64,000 nt of DNA from Planctomycetota bacterium (GCA_029552545.1 JAKPDO010000013.1:124001-188000), one strand, 5' to 3'. Counted from the first letter of the stretch, positions 26,557 to 35,267 are shown. Program-made: numbers and translations. The notes: generated by a model not told the origin, from the sequence alone.

Positions 26557-28482
26557 ATGGCAAAACTGACGCTCCCGGATGGGAAAGTGCTGGAAGCGGC
26601 CGACGGAATACGAGCCGAAGAGGCGGTGGAACAAATTGGGCCGGGGCTGGCCAAAGCCGCCCTGGCTGTCAAAATAAATGGAAAACTTGCCGACTTGTCT
26701 GCCCCTTTGCGGGGGGATGTTTCCTTTGAAGTACTCACAGCCCGCCAGCCGGAAGGACTGGAGGTGCTTCGGCACAGCTGTGCGCATATTATGGCGGAGG
26801 CAATCTGCCGGATTTGGCCGAAGGCCAAACTGGTTTACGGGCCGACGGTTGCTGACGGGTTTTATTACGATATTGACCTGGATGAGCCGATTCGTCCGGA
26901 GGATTTTGAGAAAATCGAAGAGGAGATGCGGAAAATCATCCAATCCAATCAGCCCTTCATTCGGATTGAGATGAGTCGGCAGGAGGCCCTCCGGAAGATG
27001 GCCCATGACCCGTATAAACTGGATAACATCCAGCGGGCCAGCGGGGACGTTATCAGTTTTTACCGGCACGGCGACAGCAATTTTGAAGACCTTTGCCGGG
27101 GGCCGCACATTCCGCGAACCGGCTGTATCGACCCGAAGGCCTTTAAGATTATGAGCGTGGCCGGCGCCTATTGGCACGGGGATGCCAGCCAGAAGATGCT
27201 TCAGCGGGTCTATGGAACAGTCTGGCCGACGAAGAAGGAGCTGGATGCCTATCTGGAACGGCTCGAAGAGGCCAAAAAGCGGGACCATCGGCTTATCGGA
27301 AAGCAGATGGAACTGTTCAGCTTCCACGAAGAAGGGCCGGGATTTGCTTTTCTGCACCCGAAGGGGATGATTATCTGGAATGAAATCATCGACTTCTGGC
27401 GGCAGGTGCACCGCAAATACAAATATGTGGAGGTCAAGACCCCGATTATCCTCAATGAGTCGCTTTGGCACCGCAGCGGGCATTGGGACCATTACAAGGA
27501 AAATATGTATTTTACCTCCGTGGACGGGGTCAATTACGCCATCAAGCCGATGAATTGCCCGGGCGGGCTTTTGATTTACAACTCCAAGAAGCATTCGTAT
27601 CGGGAGTTTCCGATGCGGGTGGCGGAGTTGGGGCTGGTTCACCGCTACGAGGCCAGCGGGCAGATGCACGGGCTGGTGCGGGTGCGGCAGTTTACGCAGG
27701 ATGATGCCCATATTTTCTGTACCCCCGAACAGATTGAAGGCGAAATTATCGGCGTGATCAATCTGGTGCAGGAGATTTACTCGACCTTCGGATTTGAGGA
27801 TTATCATATTGAACTGTCCACCAAACCGGAAAAGCATATCGGCTCGGATGAAATCTGGGAGCTGGCGACGAATGCACTGGCCGGAGCCCTGAAGCACAAA
27901 GGACTGGCCTTTCAGATTAATGAAGGCGACGGGGCGTTTTACGGGCCGAAGATTGATTTCCATATCAATGACTGTCTGGGCCGTTCCTGGCAGCTGGGGA
28001 CGATTCAGCTGGATTTTTCGATGCCGCAGCGGTTCAGCTTGGTCTATTCCGACCGGGACAATACCGAGAAAACACCTGTGATGATTCATCGGGCGATTTT
28101 GGGGTCGCTGGAGCGGTTTTTGGGGATTCTGATTGAACATTACGGCGGGAATTTCCCAGTCTGGCTGGCTCCGGAGCAGGTGCGGGTTTTGTCGATCAGC
28201 GAGAAAACAAATGCTTATGCTGAGCAGGTGCAGCGGCGGCTGGAAGAGGCAGGCATTCGCTGTACGGCGGACCTGACCGATGACAAGATTGGCGCCAAAA
28301 TCGCGAGGTCCCATTCCGACCGGATTCCGTATATGGCGGTCGTGGGGCCGAAGGAGGAGGAGACAGGTACGCTGACGGTTCGGCTTCGCCAGTCCAAAGA
28401 AAGCTGTTCAATGAATGTAGAAGCATTTCTATCCGGCGTGCAGGAAAAAATCCGCAGCCGTTCTTTGTCGTTGACGTTATGA
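26557..28482 (+). CDS. thrS: Threonyl-tRNA synthetase
   Basis: Charges tRNA-Thr and edits mis-charged Ser. Order: TGS domain (1-62), editing domain with HSCAHIMAEAICRIWP (about 70) and LCRGPHIPRTG (about 185), class II catalytic core with MNCPGGLLIY (zinc-binding Cys), HRYEASGQMHGLVRVRQFTQDDAHIFC, and GDGAFYGPKIDFHINDCLGRSWQLGTIQLDF. The anticodon-binding domain runs from about 535. Length 641 is standard. AAAGGAT precedes the ATG. It heads the conserved thrS-infC-rpmI-rplT-pheS order. The very long antisense ORF on the minus strand is a shadow of this gene. Confidence 0.97.
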   Translation: MAKLTLPDGKVLEAADGIRAEEAVEQIGPGLAKAALAVKINGKLADLSAPLRGDVSFEVLTARQPEGLEVLRHSCAHIMAEAICRIWPKAKLVYGPTVADGFYYDIDLDEPIRPEDFEKIEEEMRKIIQSNQPFIRIEMSRQEALRKMAHDPYKLDNIQRASGDVISFYRHGDSNFEDLCRGPHIPRTGCIDPKAFKIMSVAGAYWHGDASQKMLQRVYGTVWPTKKELDAYLERLEEAKKRDHRLIGKQMELFSFHEEGPGFAFLHPKGMIIWNEIIDFWRQVHRKYKYVEVKTPIILNESLWHRSGHWDHYKENMYFTSVDGVNYAIKPMNCPGGLLIYNSKKHSYREFPMRVAELGLVHRYEASGQMHGLVRVRQFTQDDAHIFCTPEQIEGEIIGVINLVQEIYSTFGFEDYHIELSTKPEKHIGSDEIWELATNALAGALKHKGLAFQINEGDGAFYGPKIDFHINDCLGRSWQLGTIQLDFSMPQRFSLVYSDRDNTEKTPVMIHRAILGSLERFLGILIEHYGGNFPVWLAPEQVRVLSISEKTNAYAEQVQRRLEEAGIRCTADLTDDKIGAKIARSHSDRIPYMAVVGPKEEETGTLTVRLRQSKESCSMNVEAFLSGVQEKIRSRSLSLTL

Positions 28483-28527
28483 ACAGGTCAGAAACGGTTT
28501 CACAGACTTTTTGGAAAGGGAAGCACT

Positions 28528-29049
28528 ATCACTAAAGAGATTAATTTCCGGATTAATGAGCGGATTCGGGTCAGTCCGGTTCGACTGATCGATGAAAACA
28601 ACCAGCAGGTTGGGGTTGTGTCGATTGAGGAGGCCCGAAACCGGGCGATGGAAGCGGGACTGGATTTGGTGGAGGTGTCGCCGACGTCGAATCCGCCGGT
28701 TTGCCGAATTATGGATTACGGCAAATTTTTGTACCAGCAGAAACGCAAAGCCAAAGAAAGTCAGAAAAAACAGCACGTCGTTACGCTCAAAGAGATTCGG
28801 ATTCGCCCGAAAATTGACGACCATGACCGCCAGATTAAGCTGGCGCAGGCCGTCAAGTTCTTCGAAAAGGGTCATAAAGTACAGTTTACAATGCCGTTTC
28901 GAGGGCGGGAAATGGCCCATGTGGATCAGGGCTACCAAATGATGGATGAGATTGTTCAGGCCCTTCAGGAGGTGGCCAAGATTGAGCGTCCGGCCCAGAT
29001 GCTGGGCAAACGGATTACTATGGTTCTGGTGCCCGCCAAGGGCAGTTAG
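28528..29049 (+). CDS. infC: Translation initiation factor IF-3, apparent ATC start
   Basis: Binds the 30S subunit, prevents premature 50S joining and proof-reads the initiator codon. The protein from ATC 28528 is 173 residues: ITKEINFRINERIRVSPVRL starts the N-domain, followed by AMEAGLDLVEVSP, PPVCRIMDYGKFLYQQK, a Lys-rich linker, and the C-domain KEIRIRPKIDDHD...MPFRGREMAH. The track ORF begins at GTG 28618, which would delete 30 residues of the N-domain. No ATG, GTG or TTG exists in frame between that GTG and the preceding stop at 28480. AAGGG lies seven bases before ATC. IF-3 genes are known to use AUU/AUC/AUA starts as an autoregulatory device, so this fits. An ATT at 28540 is the second choice. 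Confidence 0.88.
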   Translation: MTKEINFRINERIRVSPVRLIDENNQQVGVVSIEEARNRAMEAGLDLVEVSPTSNPPVCRIMDYGKFLYQQKRKAKESQKKQHVVTLKEIRIRPKIDDHDRQIKLAQAVKFFEKGHKVQFTMPFRGREMAHVDQGYQMMDEIVQALQEVAKIERPAQMLGKRITMVLVPAKGS

Positions 29050-29085
29050 ACAGGCAAAAAATCAGTTCTTTTGCAAATTTTAGGG

Positions 29086-29114
29086 TTGACGGAGCAGTCA
29101 ATCCGGGATAAATT
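29086..29114 (+). promoter_or_regulatory. Internal promoter before rpmI
   Basis: TTGACG, exactly 17 bases, then TAAATT, in the 112-base gap between infC and rpmI. It would add transcription of the ribosomal protein genes and pheS independent of thrS-infC. Confidence 0.5.
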
Positions 29115-29161
29115 GTTTGGCTCTTTTTCTGAAAATAATCTGTTTTTGAGGGATTCTATCA

Positions 29162-29356
29162 ATGCCGAAACTAAAAACCCATAAAGGACTTGCCAAGCGG
29201 GTCAAGATAACCGGTACCGGAAAGGTGAAGCGCAAACGCTGCGGCGGCGGGCACTTGCTCAGCGACAAGAGCGCCAAGCGGCGGCGGCGTTTCGGTTCAA
29301 CCACTCTGGTTAAAGGCGTTCGCGCCAAGAAAATCCGGGTCCTGCTCGGGCAGTAA
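29162..29356 (+). CDS. rpmI: Large ribosomal subunit protein bL35
   Basis: A 64-residue basic protein: MPKLKTHKGLAKRVKITGTG, GGGHLLSDKSAKRRRR and a final arginine-rich end match bL35 throughout. GAGGG lies upstream of the ATG. It sits in the conserved position between infC and rplT. Confidence 0.97.
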   Translation: MPKLKTHKGLAKRVKITGTGKVKRKRCGGGHLLSDKSAKRRRRFGSTTLVKGVRAKKIRVLLGQ

Positions 29357-29446
29357 GTATAGGAAAGACAAGTAGATTCTGCCTGCTTCCCGGCCTCATC
29401 AGCTGCCGCAGCGGGCGAGAGAAATGGAAACGAAAGGAAAGCTGGT

Positions 29447-29800
29447 ATGCCGAGAGTACGTCGAGGCGCTGCACGGCGCCAAGCCAAAAAGAGAATTTTT
29501 CAGGTCGTTAAGGGACATCGCGGTCCGGACGGCAAGCTGCTGCGTCTGGCCAAAGAAGCCGCCGTTCGGGCCAACGTCAACGCCCGAATCGGAAGAAAGC
29601 AGAAAAAAAGGACCTACCGGGGTCTGTGGATTATCCGGCTCAGTGCCGCCTGCCGGCAGCGCGGAATCAGCTACAGCCATTTCATCAACGGCTGCAAGAA
29701 GGCCGGAATCGGGCTGAACCGCAAGATGCTCAGCGAGCTGGCCATTGCCGACCCGACCGCTTTTGACCAGATTGTGGAAAAAGCCAAAGCCGCCCTGTAG
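29447..29800 (+). CDS. rplT: Large ribosomal subunit protein bL20
   Basis: A 117-residue basic protein with the family start MPRVRRGAARRQAKKRIFQ, then RLAKEAAVRANVNARIGRKQKKR and the WIIRLSAACRQRGISYSHFINGCKKAGIGLNRKMLSELA block. In other bacteria bL20 represses its own operon by binding the rpmI leader; no such leader can be asserted here. GGAAAG precedes the ATG. pheS follows nine bases later. Confidence 0.97.
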   Translation: MPRVRRGAARRQAKKRIFQVVKGHRGPDGKLLRLAKEAAVRANVNARIGRKQKKRTYRGLWIIRLSAACRQRGISYSHFINGCKKAGIGLNRKMLSELAIADPTAFDQIVEKAKAAL

Positions 29801-29809
29801 GGTTGGGAT

Positions 29810-30796
29810 ATGCTCGAGCAGTTTGAACAAATCGGCCGAGCGGCTCTCCAGGAGCTGGAGACGGTTTCAAACGCCGAACAGCTGGAGGCCTTCCGCATCA
29901 AGTATCTGGGCCGTAAGGGCCAGGTAACCCTGATGCTCAGCCAAATTGGTACGCTGCCTGCGGAATTTAAAAAACAGGGCGGGCAGCTGGCCAATCGAAT
30001 TAAAAACGAGGTGACGGAGGCGTTTGAACGGAAAAAGAGCACCCTGGGTACCGTGCATCGAGGGGGGCCGATTCTCGATGTGACGCTGCCGGGACTTCCG
30101 GTTCGACAGGGCAAGAGCCATATCATTTCTCAGACCATAAGCGAACTGCTGGAGATTTTCGGGCGGATGGGCTTTGCTGTGGCTTATGGGCCGGAGGTCG
30201 AGGATGAATGGCATAATTTTATTGCGCTGAATATTCCGCCGGAGCATCCGGCCCGCGACCCGATGGACAATTTTTACATTGATGACCGGCGGCTGCTTCG
30301 CAGTCAGACCTCAACGATTCAAATTCGGGTGATGGAGCGGCAGAAACCCCCGATTCGGGTGGTTGCGCCGGGGCGGGTGTATCGGCCGGATACGGTGGAT
30401 GCCACGCATATGTTTATGTTCCATCAGCTGGAGGCCCTTGTGGTGGATGAGGGCATCAGTATGGTGGATTTGAAGAGTACGATTCATCAGTTTATTCAAA
30501 TCTTTTTCGGGGCCGGCACAAAATGGCAGTTTCGGCCGAGTTTCTTTCCGTTTACGGAGCCCAGCTGCGAGGTGGATATCCTGTGGACGGACAAGGACGG
30601 CAGCGAACACTGGATGGAAATCGGCGGCTGCGGGATGGTCGATCCGAATGTCTTTGATGCGGTGGGAATCGACAGCGAAAAATATACCGGCTGGGCGTTT
30701 GGATTCGGTATTGAGCGGCTGGCAATGAAGAAATACGGCATTTCGGATATCCGGCTTCTGTTCGAAAACGACATCCGCTTTCTGAATCAATTCTAA
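29810..30796 (+). CDS. pheS: Phenylalanyl-tRNA synthetase alpha subunit
   Basis: Catalytic subunit of the alpha2-beta2 enzyme. The N-terminal coiled coil that contacts tRNA (about 1-85) is followed by class II motifs: VEDEWHNFIALNIPPEHPARDPMDNFYI, VAPGRVYRPDTVDATHMFMFHQLE and the C-terminal GWAFGFGIERLAMKKYGISDIR. Length 328 is standard. The partner pheT is not downstream; instead there is an inverted-repeat element and a gene on the opposite strand, so the beta subunit must be encoded elsewhere. Confidence 0.96.
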   Translation: MLEQFEQIGRAALQELETVSNAEQLEAFRIKYLGRKGQVTLMLSQIGTLPAEFKKQGGQLANRIKNEVTEAFERKKSTLGTVHRGGPILDVTLPGLPVRQGKSHIISQTISELLEIFGRMGFAVAYGPEVEDEWHNFIALNIPPEHPARDPMDNFYIDDRRLLRSQTSTIQIRVMERQKPPIRVVAPGRVYRPDTVDATHMFMFHQLEALVVDEGISMVDLKSTIHQFIQIFFGAGTKWQFRPSFFPFTEPSCEVDILWTDKDGSEHWMEIGGCGMVDPNVFDAVGIDSEKYTGWAFGFGIERLAMKKYGISDIRLLFENDIRFLNQF

Positions 30797-30814
30797 GTCA
30801 AAAACTTTGCCAAA

Positions 30815-30855
30815 AGGTCTGGATTCCCGCTTACGCGGGAATGACGGAAAGACCT
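30815..30855. repeat. dRS3-like dispersed inverted repeat
   Basis: The core attcccgcttacgcgggaat fits the pattern ATTCCC-N8-GGGAAT of the dRS3-type element. Matching outer arms aggtct / agacct extend the hairpin to 41 bases. Elements of this kind are spread through many unrelated bacterial genomes, and their antisense reading gives the well-known spurious peptide RHSRVSGNPD, seen here in the minus-strand ORF at 30793. It lies 18 bases after pheS and might also help end its mRNA. Confidence 0.8.
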
Positions 30856-30923
30856 ATGCGCGGGAACACGTGTTTTGGGAGCAATTCTCGGCACGGCCGC
30901 AGAATGGAAGCACGGTGCTTTTC

Positions 30924-31637
30924 TTAAAACGGCTGCGAAGGCAGATACAGCCGCAGGAGGGGGATTTTTCCCTCTTGGACTGCCTCGATGTGTCCTTGGT
31001 GCTGAGAGAGAATTCGTGCTGCCAGCGGTAAATCCAATCCTGTCCCCCATTGGGCTCCTTTCGGTTCGGCGGGTTCAAAAAGATTGTTGGGGTTTTCCGG
31101 CAGGCGGCCTTGCCAGGCAAAAGAGATAAGCCATTCCGGTGTCTGCGGCTGGAAACGGATTTCGACGGAGATTGAATCGGTTTTCTGATCCAGCAGAAAA
31201 ATGAGAATGTGCCGAAACATCCGGCGGATTTTGTCCGGGTCCAGATAAGCGGCGGGCATGGGGCTATCGGTTTGCAGCGTAATGGCAGGGAGTTTTTCCT
31301 TCATTACATTGGGCAAATCCGCAACGGCCTCCTCCCAAAGGGTTTTCAGACTGCACGGGACCGCTTCAATGGGACGAATTCGGCTGTATTCACACAAATC
31401 AAGAAGGGTTCGGCGAAGCCGTTCGAAATTGGGCACAAGCAAAGCGAGACTTTTTTCGAGGCATTTGGAGTTGCCGGTTTGGGCGGCTGTATGGGCGATT
31501 TCGGCACTGCCGCCGACCATTTGAAGGATGTTTTTGATAAAGTGAGAGAGGGTTCGGACTGCCTCCCCTGTCTGTAGAAGGGTTTGTTCTTCTGTAATCC
31601 GGCCGGATTCAGGAGTAAAAGTTTCCGGTTTATTCAT
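30924..31637 (-). CDS. Histidine-kinase-like protein with degenerate ATPase domain
   Basis: A 237-residue cytoplasmic protein. An N-terminal helical hairpin contains a possible phospho-acceptor His in RTLSHFIKNILQMVGGSAEIA. A second part resembles HATPase_c: YLDPDKIRRMFRHILIFLLDQKTDSISVEI aligns with the N box, but the conserved Asn is missing. The C-terminal GTGLDLPLAARILSQHQGHIEA keeps the G2-box shape. Loss of the N-box Asn suggests weak or no ATP binding, so it may be a dimerisation or phosphotransfer partner rather than an active kinase. AGGA precedes the ATG. It is divergent from the secretion operon, which is a plausible but unproven regulatory link. Confidence 0.7.
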   Translation of the reverse strand: MNKPETFTPESGRITEEQTLLQTGEAVRTLSHFIKNILQMVGGSAEIAHTAAQTGNSKCLEKSLALLVPNFERLRRTLLDLCEYSRIRPIEAVPCSLKTLWEEAVADLPNVMKEKLPAITLQTDSPMPAAYLDPDKIRRMFRHILIFLLDQKTDSISVEIRFQPQTPEWLISFAWQGRLPENPNNLFEPAEPKGAQWGTGLDLPLAARILSQHQGHIEAVQEGKIPLLRLYLPSQPF

Positions 31638-31834
31638 TATATATCCTAACGAAAATATCCAGAATATTCCGTTCCTTTTTTTTACAACGTCATCATATCG
31701 GTTAAAAACCCATTGGTTTTTGCAGAAATCTTTTTCCTGTGCGTAAAGCCGCGAACAATCGGCGGTTAAGCGGACCGGTGATTCGGTCGAAAAGAATGTG
31801 GAAACGTTTTGATTGTCTGCGCGTGGAGTATCGA

Positions 31835-33547
31835 ATGAAAGCGACTCCTTCGGGGATTGAGGAACAAAACGCGGCGGTCTTGGATGCCTTGCGGCAGCAG
31901 CATCTTCTGTCGGAAGAGCAGATTCAGGAGGTGCTGTCTGAACAGGAAAAGACGGGAGAGAGTCTTTTTCATCTGCTTCGGCAGAACGAGCTGCTGGATG
32001 AAGACGCTCTGACTCAGCTGGCGGCCGTCAGCAACGGAATCGAATATGTTCAGCTGAATCCGGAGATGGTGGACCCGTCGGCTCTGAAACTGATTCCACT
32101 GGAAACGGCCCGCCGCTATGTTTTGATACCGCTTCGGGTGGAAGGGGAAACGCTTCTTGTGGCGATGAGCAACCCGCTGAATCTGTCGGTTCGTCAGATG
32201 ATTGCAGCGCGAACCGGCTATCAGGTTCGGCCGGTAGCGGCGAGTGCGGAGGCGATTCGCCAGGCCCTGCAGAAACATTTCAATGTGGAAAATCTGACTC
32301 GGCAGGACATTGTGGCGATGCGTCTGAAGAACAAACCCGCCGAGGAGAAAAAAAATGCACCGGTGCGGCAGGCGGCCAAATCCGCCGATGCACCGATTGT
32401 GCGGCTTGTGGAATCGATTTTGACGGGGGCCATTGACAATCGGGCCAGCGATATTCATCTGGAGCCGCGCCAGCCGGATATGAAAGTACGCTACCGGATT
32501 GACGGACTTCTTCAGGATGCTCTGGAGGTTCCTTCTTCGGTGCAGCGTCAGGTGGTTTCGCATATCAAAATCCTGGCGAATATGGACATTTCGGAACGGC
32601 GGCTGCCGCAGGATGGGCATATTGCTCTGGAGCAGGGGGGAAAACTGTATGATTTGCGTGTTTCTTCACTGCCGGCGGTCGGCGGAGAAAAAATTGTCAT
32701 TCGAATTCTGGATTCGCAAACCGGTCTGCGTCGGCTGGAGGAGCTGGTGAGCGAGCCGTCGGATTTGGAGAAGTTTCGTTCCCTGCTGAGCAATCCGTAC
32801 GGAATGATTCTGCTGACAGGACCTACAGGAAGCGGCAAGACGACCACCCTGTATTCAATGATTCAGCATTTGAATCGTCCGGAGCGGAATATTGTTACCG
32901 TCGAGGACCCAGTGGAATATCAGATTGCCGGGATTACCCAGGTTCAGGTCAAGCCGGAGATTCGGCTGACGTTTGCTTCGGCTCTGCGAAGCATTCTTCG
33001 ACAAGACCCTGATATTATTCTGATCGGGGAAATCCGAGATGAGGAAACGGCTGAGATTGCTGTCAGTGCGGCCCAGACCGGCCATTTGGTGCTGAGTACG
33101 CTGCATACGAACACGGCGGTTGGGGTTATTCCCCGGTTTCTCAATTTGGGGACGGCTGCTCATCAGCTGGCCGGTGCCCTGCTGGGGGTGATTACGCAGC
33201 GGCTTGTTCGAACGATTTGCCCGCGATGCCGTCGTCCGTATAAACCCGATCAGGAAGCCCGGAAGATTTTGGAATTATCGGACATGAAAGCCGAACTTTA
33301 TCGGGGGGCGGGCTGTGAATACTGCCGTCAAACGGGCTATCTGGGACGGACGGCGGTCTATGAGATTTTGATGATGACGCCGTCGATTCGACATCAGATT
33401 GTTTCGGGAGGGTCGGAAGATGATTTGAGGGAAGAAGCGATTCGAGAGGGGATGAAAACGCTGAAGATGCAAGGGCTGGAAGCGGTGCGGCAGGGCCGAA
33501 CCACGCTGGAGGAAGTGATGCGGGTGATTGATATGCGGGAGAGATGA
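31835..33547 (+). CDS. gspE: GspE/PilB-type secretion or pilus assembly ATPase
   Basis: Hexameric cytoplasmic ATPase that drives pseudopilus assembly. The N-terminal MshEN-like domain (about 20-150) precedes the catalytic core: GPTGSGKTTTLYSMI (Walker A), VTVEDPVEYQI (Asp box), DPDIILIGEIRDEETAEIA (Walker B) and QTGHLVLSTLHTN (His box). A tetracysteine zinc motif, CPRC/CEYC, follows. I place the start at ATG 31835 with GGAG upstream; the track ORF's GTG 31739 would add 32 residues and has no good site. It is the first gene of the ten-gene operon ending with the secretin. The GspE versus PilB distinction rests on the neighbouring pseudopilin genes. Confidence 0.92.
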   Translation: MKATPSGIEEQNAAVLDALRQQHLLSEEQIQEVLSEQEKTGESLFHLLRQNELLDEDALTQLAAVSNGIEYVQLNPEMVDPSALKLIPLETARRYVLIPLRVEGETLLVAMSNPLNLSVRQMIAARTGYQVRPVAASAEAIRQALQKHFNVENLTRQDIVAMRLKNKPAEEKKNAPVRQAAKSADAPIVRLVESILTGAIDNRASDIHLEPRQPDMKVRYRIDGLLQDALEVPSSVQRQVVSHIKILANMDISERRLPQDGHIALEQGGKLYDLRVSSLPAVGGEKIVIRILDSQTGLRRLEELVSEPSDLEKFRSLLSNPYGMILLTGPTGSGKTTTLYSMIQHLNRPERNIVTVEDPVEYQIAGITQVQVKPEIRLTFASALRSILRQDPDIILIGEIRDEETAEIAVSAAQTGHLVLSTLHTNTAVGVIPRFLNLGTAAHQLAGALLGVITQRLVRTICPRCRRPYKPDQEARKILELSDMKAELYRGAGCEYCRQTGYLGRTAVYEILMMTPSIRHQIVSGGSEDDLREEAIREGMKTLKMQGLEAVRQGRTTLEEVMRVIDMRER

Positions 33548-33551
33548 ACGA

Positions 33552-34754
33552 ATGCCTTCGTACCAGTACATTGCGGAAAACAGCCGAGGGGTTCGGCTGG
33601 CGGGTGTTTATGAAGATGTAGCAGATGCAGCCCATCTGGAGGCGGATTTAAGGAAACTGGGCTGCCGGCTGCTGGAGGCCAAGCCGGTGGAGCGGAAGGA
33701 GGGGGGCGGCGGAAAAAGGAAGATTCGTCCGACGGAAATTGTGGCATTTGCCTATGAGTTCTCCGGAATGTTTGCAGCGGGGCTGACGGTGGTTCGCTGT
33801 CTGGAGACCCTGGAGGAACAGGCCTCGAACGAGGACCTTAAGTCCATTTTAAATTCGGTTCGACGCTCCATTGAAGCCGGTGCTTCTGTTGCCTCCGCTT
33901 TTGAACCCTATCGGGGCGTGTTTGGAGATTTCTTTTTGGGGATGCTGGAGGCCGGACAGACCGGCGGCAAACTGGCCGAGACGCTCCGGAAAGCGGCGGA
34001 ATATTATGAAAAGCAGCTGGAGGTGAAAACGAAAGTAAAGGGAGCGTTTTTGTATCCGGCCGTCGTGGGGCTGCTGTGTGTGTGCATCTTAACGGCCATT
34101 GTGATTTTTGTGATTCCGGTTTTTCAGCGGCTTTATCAGCAGCTGCATATCGAACTGCCTTGGCCGACGCAGATTCTGATTGGGCTCAGCGAACTGTTCC
34201 GGCATTATTTCTGGATTTTTCCGCTGTTGACAGGGGTTGTTTACTGGGGTTGGAAACGATGGAGGAATCATCCGGGGCTGCGGGCGGTTTGGGATGAAGC
34301 GGTTCTGAAACTGCCGACAGTCGGGCCGCTTCTGGAGATGATGCTGGTCAGTCGATATATTCGGACGTTTGCAATGATGTCGTCGGCCGGTGTGGGAATT
34401 GTTCAGGCCCTTCAGCAGGCCCGTCAGGTCTGCCGCAACAGTGTTCTGAATCGAATCGGAGAGCAAATCGAACAGGAGATTATGACCGGCGGTTCGCTGG
34501 CGCAGCTGCTGGCGGAACATCCGATTTTTCCGCCGGTGATTGTGCAGCTGGCTCATGCCGGAGAAGAGGCGGGACTGACGGCGGAGATGCTCACCAAAGG
34601 GGCGGATTACCTGGACAGCGCCGTCCAGCGGCGGACGGCGGCGCTTCTGGTAAAGCTGGAGCCGATGTTATCGGTCATTATGGGGGCGGCGGTTGGGCTG
34701 ATTTTGCTGGGAGTGTACCTGCCGATGTTCGATTATATGAGCCATATTAAGTAA
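33552..34754 (+). CDS. gspF: GspF/PilC-type inner-membrane platform protein
   Basis: Polytopic platform protein that links the ATPase to the growing pseudopilus. Duplicated cytoplasmic GspF domains (about 60-180 and 265-385), each ending at a membrane segment (about 165-190, 210-235, 365-390), are visible. EFSGMFAAGLTVVRCLETL and LAQLLAEHPIFPPVIVQLAHAGEEAGLTAEML are family motifs. The internal ATG at 33552 (MPSYQYIAENSRG) is chosen over the track start because it sits four bases after the gspE stop and begins the usual N-terminus. Confidence 0.92.
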   Translation: MPSYQYIAENSRGVRLAGVYEDVADAAHLEADLRKLGCRLLEAKPVERKEGGGGKRKIRPTEIVAFAYEFSGMFAAGLTVVRCLETLEEQASNEDLKSILNSVRRSIEAGASVASAFEPYRGVFGDFFLGMLEAGQTGGKLAETLRKAAEYYEKQLEVKTKVKGAFLYPAVVGLLCVCILTAIVIFVIPVFQRLYQQLHIELPWPTQILIGLSELFRHYFWIFPLLTGVVYWGWKRWRNHPGLRAVWDEAVLKLPTVGPLLEMMLVSRYIRTFAMMSSAGVGIVQALQQARQVCRNSVLNRIGEQIEQEIMTGGSLAQLLAEHPIFPPVIVQLAHAGEEAGLTAEMLTKGADYLDSAVQRRTAALLVKLEPMLSVIMGAAVGLILLGVYLPMFDYMSHIK

Positions 34755-34883
34755 ACCGTTGCGGCAGGAGGCATATTGTTAAAAAAACAGGTTTCCGTGC
34801 AAAAGTCGGGTTTGTTTTTGGACGAAGAAAAGGGTGCACGGTGGAAGCGGAATAGACAGAGAATAGAACAGAAAGGTACAGCC

Positions 34884-35192
34884 ATGAAGGGTAAAAGAGG
34901 TATTACGCTGGTGGAACTGCTGATTGTCGTGATGATTTTGGGGGCATTGGCTGCGATTGCTCTGCCGCGAATTTCGCAGAGTGCCAGCAATGCCCGTCAG
35001 CGGGCTTGTGATACAAACATCAGCTTAATTAATTCAGCTATTGAAATGTATTATGTTGATACCGGCAGTTATCCGGCGGCGTTAACGAACGTCACCAACA
35101 ATACGACGTATTTTCCGGATGGGGCGCCGGTTTGTCCGCTGGGCGGCACCTATACAATGAATGCCAATCATCGCGTGACGTGCAATCACTGA
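34884..35192 (+). CDS. gspG: GspG-like major pseudopilin
   Basis: A 102-residue pseudopilin. The prepilin signal GKRGITLVELLIVVMILGAL has cleavage after Gly and Glu at position 5 of the mature protein. A short helix then leads to MYYVDTGSYPAAL and CPLGGTYTMNANHRVTC, the compact C-terminal region of GspG-like proteins, with a Cys pair that could form a disulphide. The start at 34884 has AGAAAGG upstream; the track ORF's extra 36 residues are charged and do not fit. A terminator follows directly, and an inverted repeat (ccgtgca / tgcacgg) lies in its leader. Confidence 0.9.
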   Translation: MKGKRGITLVELLIVVMILGALAAIALPRISQSASNARQRACDTNISLINSAIEMYYVDTGSYPAALTNVTNNTTYFPDGAPVCPLGGTYTMNANHRVTCNH

Positions 35193-35229
35193 TTGATTTC
35201 GAGCGGCTGTATTTCCAAAACAATCAGCA

Positions 35230-35267
35230 GGGATACCGCCTTTCTGATGCGGTGTCCCTCTTTTTTT
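35230..35267 (+). terminator. Intrinsic terminator inside the secretion operon
   Basis: Arms gggataccgc / gcggtgtccc (one G-U pair), a 9-base loop and TCTTTTTTT. It lies just after gspG and 12 bases before the gspH start. It should let the major pseudopilin be made in excess, with read-through supplying the remaining genes. Confidence 0.85.

Noticed and set aside
26536-28314. 592-codon antisense ORF over thrS
   Set aside because: It is a shadow produced by the GC-skewed codon use of thrS; composition is biased to Pro, Arg, His and Leu and there is no family resemblance.
30793-31050. 85-codon ORF containing RHSRVSGNPD
   Set aside because: Classic spurious translation of a dRS3-like repeat.
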